Shown one piece after another: positions 5,448 through 5,810 of a DNA stretch of 5,810 nucleotides. The stretch lies in the NCBI GenBank assembly GCA_964596865.1, contig CAZQVW010000162.1:1-5810 (forward strand), in the 5' to 3' direction. The notes beneath the pieces were generated by a model. It was given only the letters and a program-made list of their open reading frames with translations. It was not told where the DNA came from and did no database searches. Source of the DNA: UBA6382 sp964596865. GTDB taxonomy: Bacteria; Bacteroidota; Bacteroidia; Bacteroidales; Bacteroidaceae. Each line of letters opens with the position of its first letter. The stretch's first letter is position 1. The position numbers were made by a program, and so were the translations under genes.

Positions 5448-5810
5448 TCAATCGTTATACTGTCCCACCAATCTACATATCTCTACCACCACGTTCATTG
5501 CCTTGTGGAGAGAGGGGATGGGCAGATATTCCAATGGGCCGTGGAAATTCATGCCTCCAGCAAAGATGTTGGGACACGGCAATCCCTTGAAAGATAGTTG
5601 CGCGCCATCAGTGCCACCACGAATAGCCTGAATCTTTACTGGCACTCCGGCTTGCTCCATAGCCTTAATAGCAATGTCTATAACATGCATTACGGGGTCA
5701 ATCTTCTCGCGCATGTTATAATATTGGTCTGATATGGCGGCATTGGCCACGGTGGTGCCATATTTTTCATTAATCTGATTGCAAATTTGCTCCACCGTCT
5801 TCTTGCGAGC
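5448..5810 (-). CDS. pepT: Peptidase T, C-terminal part (partial)
   Basis: This is the last 120 residues of peptidase T, an M20-family zinc tripeptidase of the cytoplasm that releases the N-terminal residue from tripeptides. The full protein is about 410 residues; the N-terminal two thirds lies beyond the right edge. The frame is open to the last base, where it reads ARKKTVEQICNQINEKYG, so the GTG codon at 5795-5793 is internal and not a start. Diagnostic stretches are SDQYYNMREKIDPVMHVIDIA, then IRGGTDGAQLSFKGLPCPNIFAGGMNFHGPLEYLP. The histidine of NFHG matches the conserved C-terminal metal ligand. The order and spacing of these blocks match the E. coli PepT C-terminus closely. It lies 107 bp upstream of recA on the same strand with no clear terminator between, so some read-through into recA is possible. 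Confidence 0.95.
   Translation of the reverse strand, partial: ARKKTVEQICNQINEKYGTTVANAAISDQYYNMREKIDPVMHVIDIAIKAMEQAGVPVKIQAIRGGTDGAQLSFKGLPCPNIFAGGMNFHGPLEYLPIPSLHKAMNVVVEICRLVGQYND

Noticed and set aside
5020..5631. A 203-codon + strand open frame opposite recA and pepT.
   Set aside because: It crosses two confirmed - strand genes and their gap, and its translation shows no recognisable domain.
5641..5657. TGGCACTCCGGCTTGCT, similar to a sigma-54 promoter.
   Set aside because: The GG-GC spacing is 11 rather than 10, and it lies inside pepT on the strand opposite to the gene, with no + strand gene downstream.

Overview
This window looks like chromosomal housekeeping DNA from a Bacteroidales bacterium, most likely Prevotella or a close relative. 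The family assignment is an inference. It rests on the character of the DnaK, RecA, Ogt and PepT proteins (for example the DnaK ending ...DVQDADFEEVK and the Ogt stretch PCHRVVG followed by GSLTGYAGGIDKK), on A-rich leaders without Shine-Dalgarno sequences, and on moderate GC content. No insertion sequence, phage gene, CRISPR array, tRNA or rRNA was seen.

Layout, left to right. The + strand opens with the last 44 codons of chorismate synthase (aroC, ends 136). A 477-bp non-coding stretch with several hairpins follows. Near its right end, at 530-545, lies a near-perfect sigma-54 type (-24/-12) promoter. Next comes the complete chaperone gene dnaK (614-2578), alone in its transcription unit and closed by a strong terminator (2602-2650) that can also work in the opposite direction. 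The next 179 bp (2651-2829) contain a segment, 2699-2815, that can fold into a compact junction of four helices. Its G-U pairs fit an RNA made from the + strand.

Everything to the right is on the - strand, convergent with dnaK. Reading leftwards these are the end of peptidase T (pepT, runs off the right edge), recA (5340-4234) with its own terminator (4150-4189), and then a compact two-gene unit. In that unit ogt (O6-alkylguanine-DNA alkyltransferase) is followed 15 nt later by an AlkA-type 3-methyladenine DNA glycosylase.

How the genes fit together: ogt and the glycosylase repair the two main classes of alkylation damage, one by direct reversal of O6-alkylguanine and the other by excision of N-alkylated purines. 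They sit just downstream of recA, so the - strand block is a small DNA-repair neighbourhood. dnaK serves protein folding and stress and is separated from the repair block by convergent transcription. The most notable non-coding signals are the sigma-54 type promoter in front of dnaK, the candidate structured RNA between dnaK and the glycosylase gene, and an inverted repeat in front of recA.
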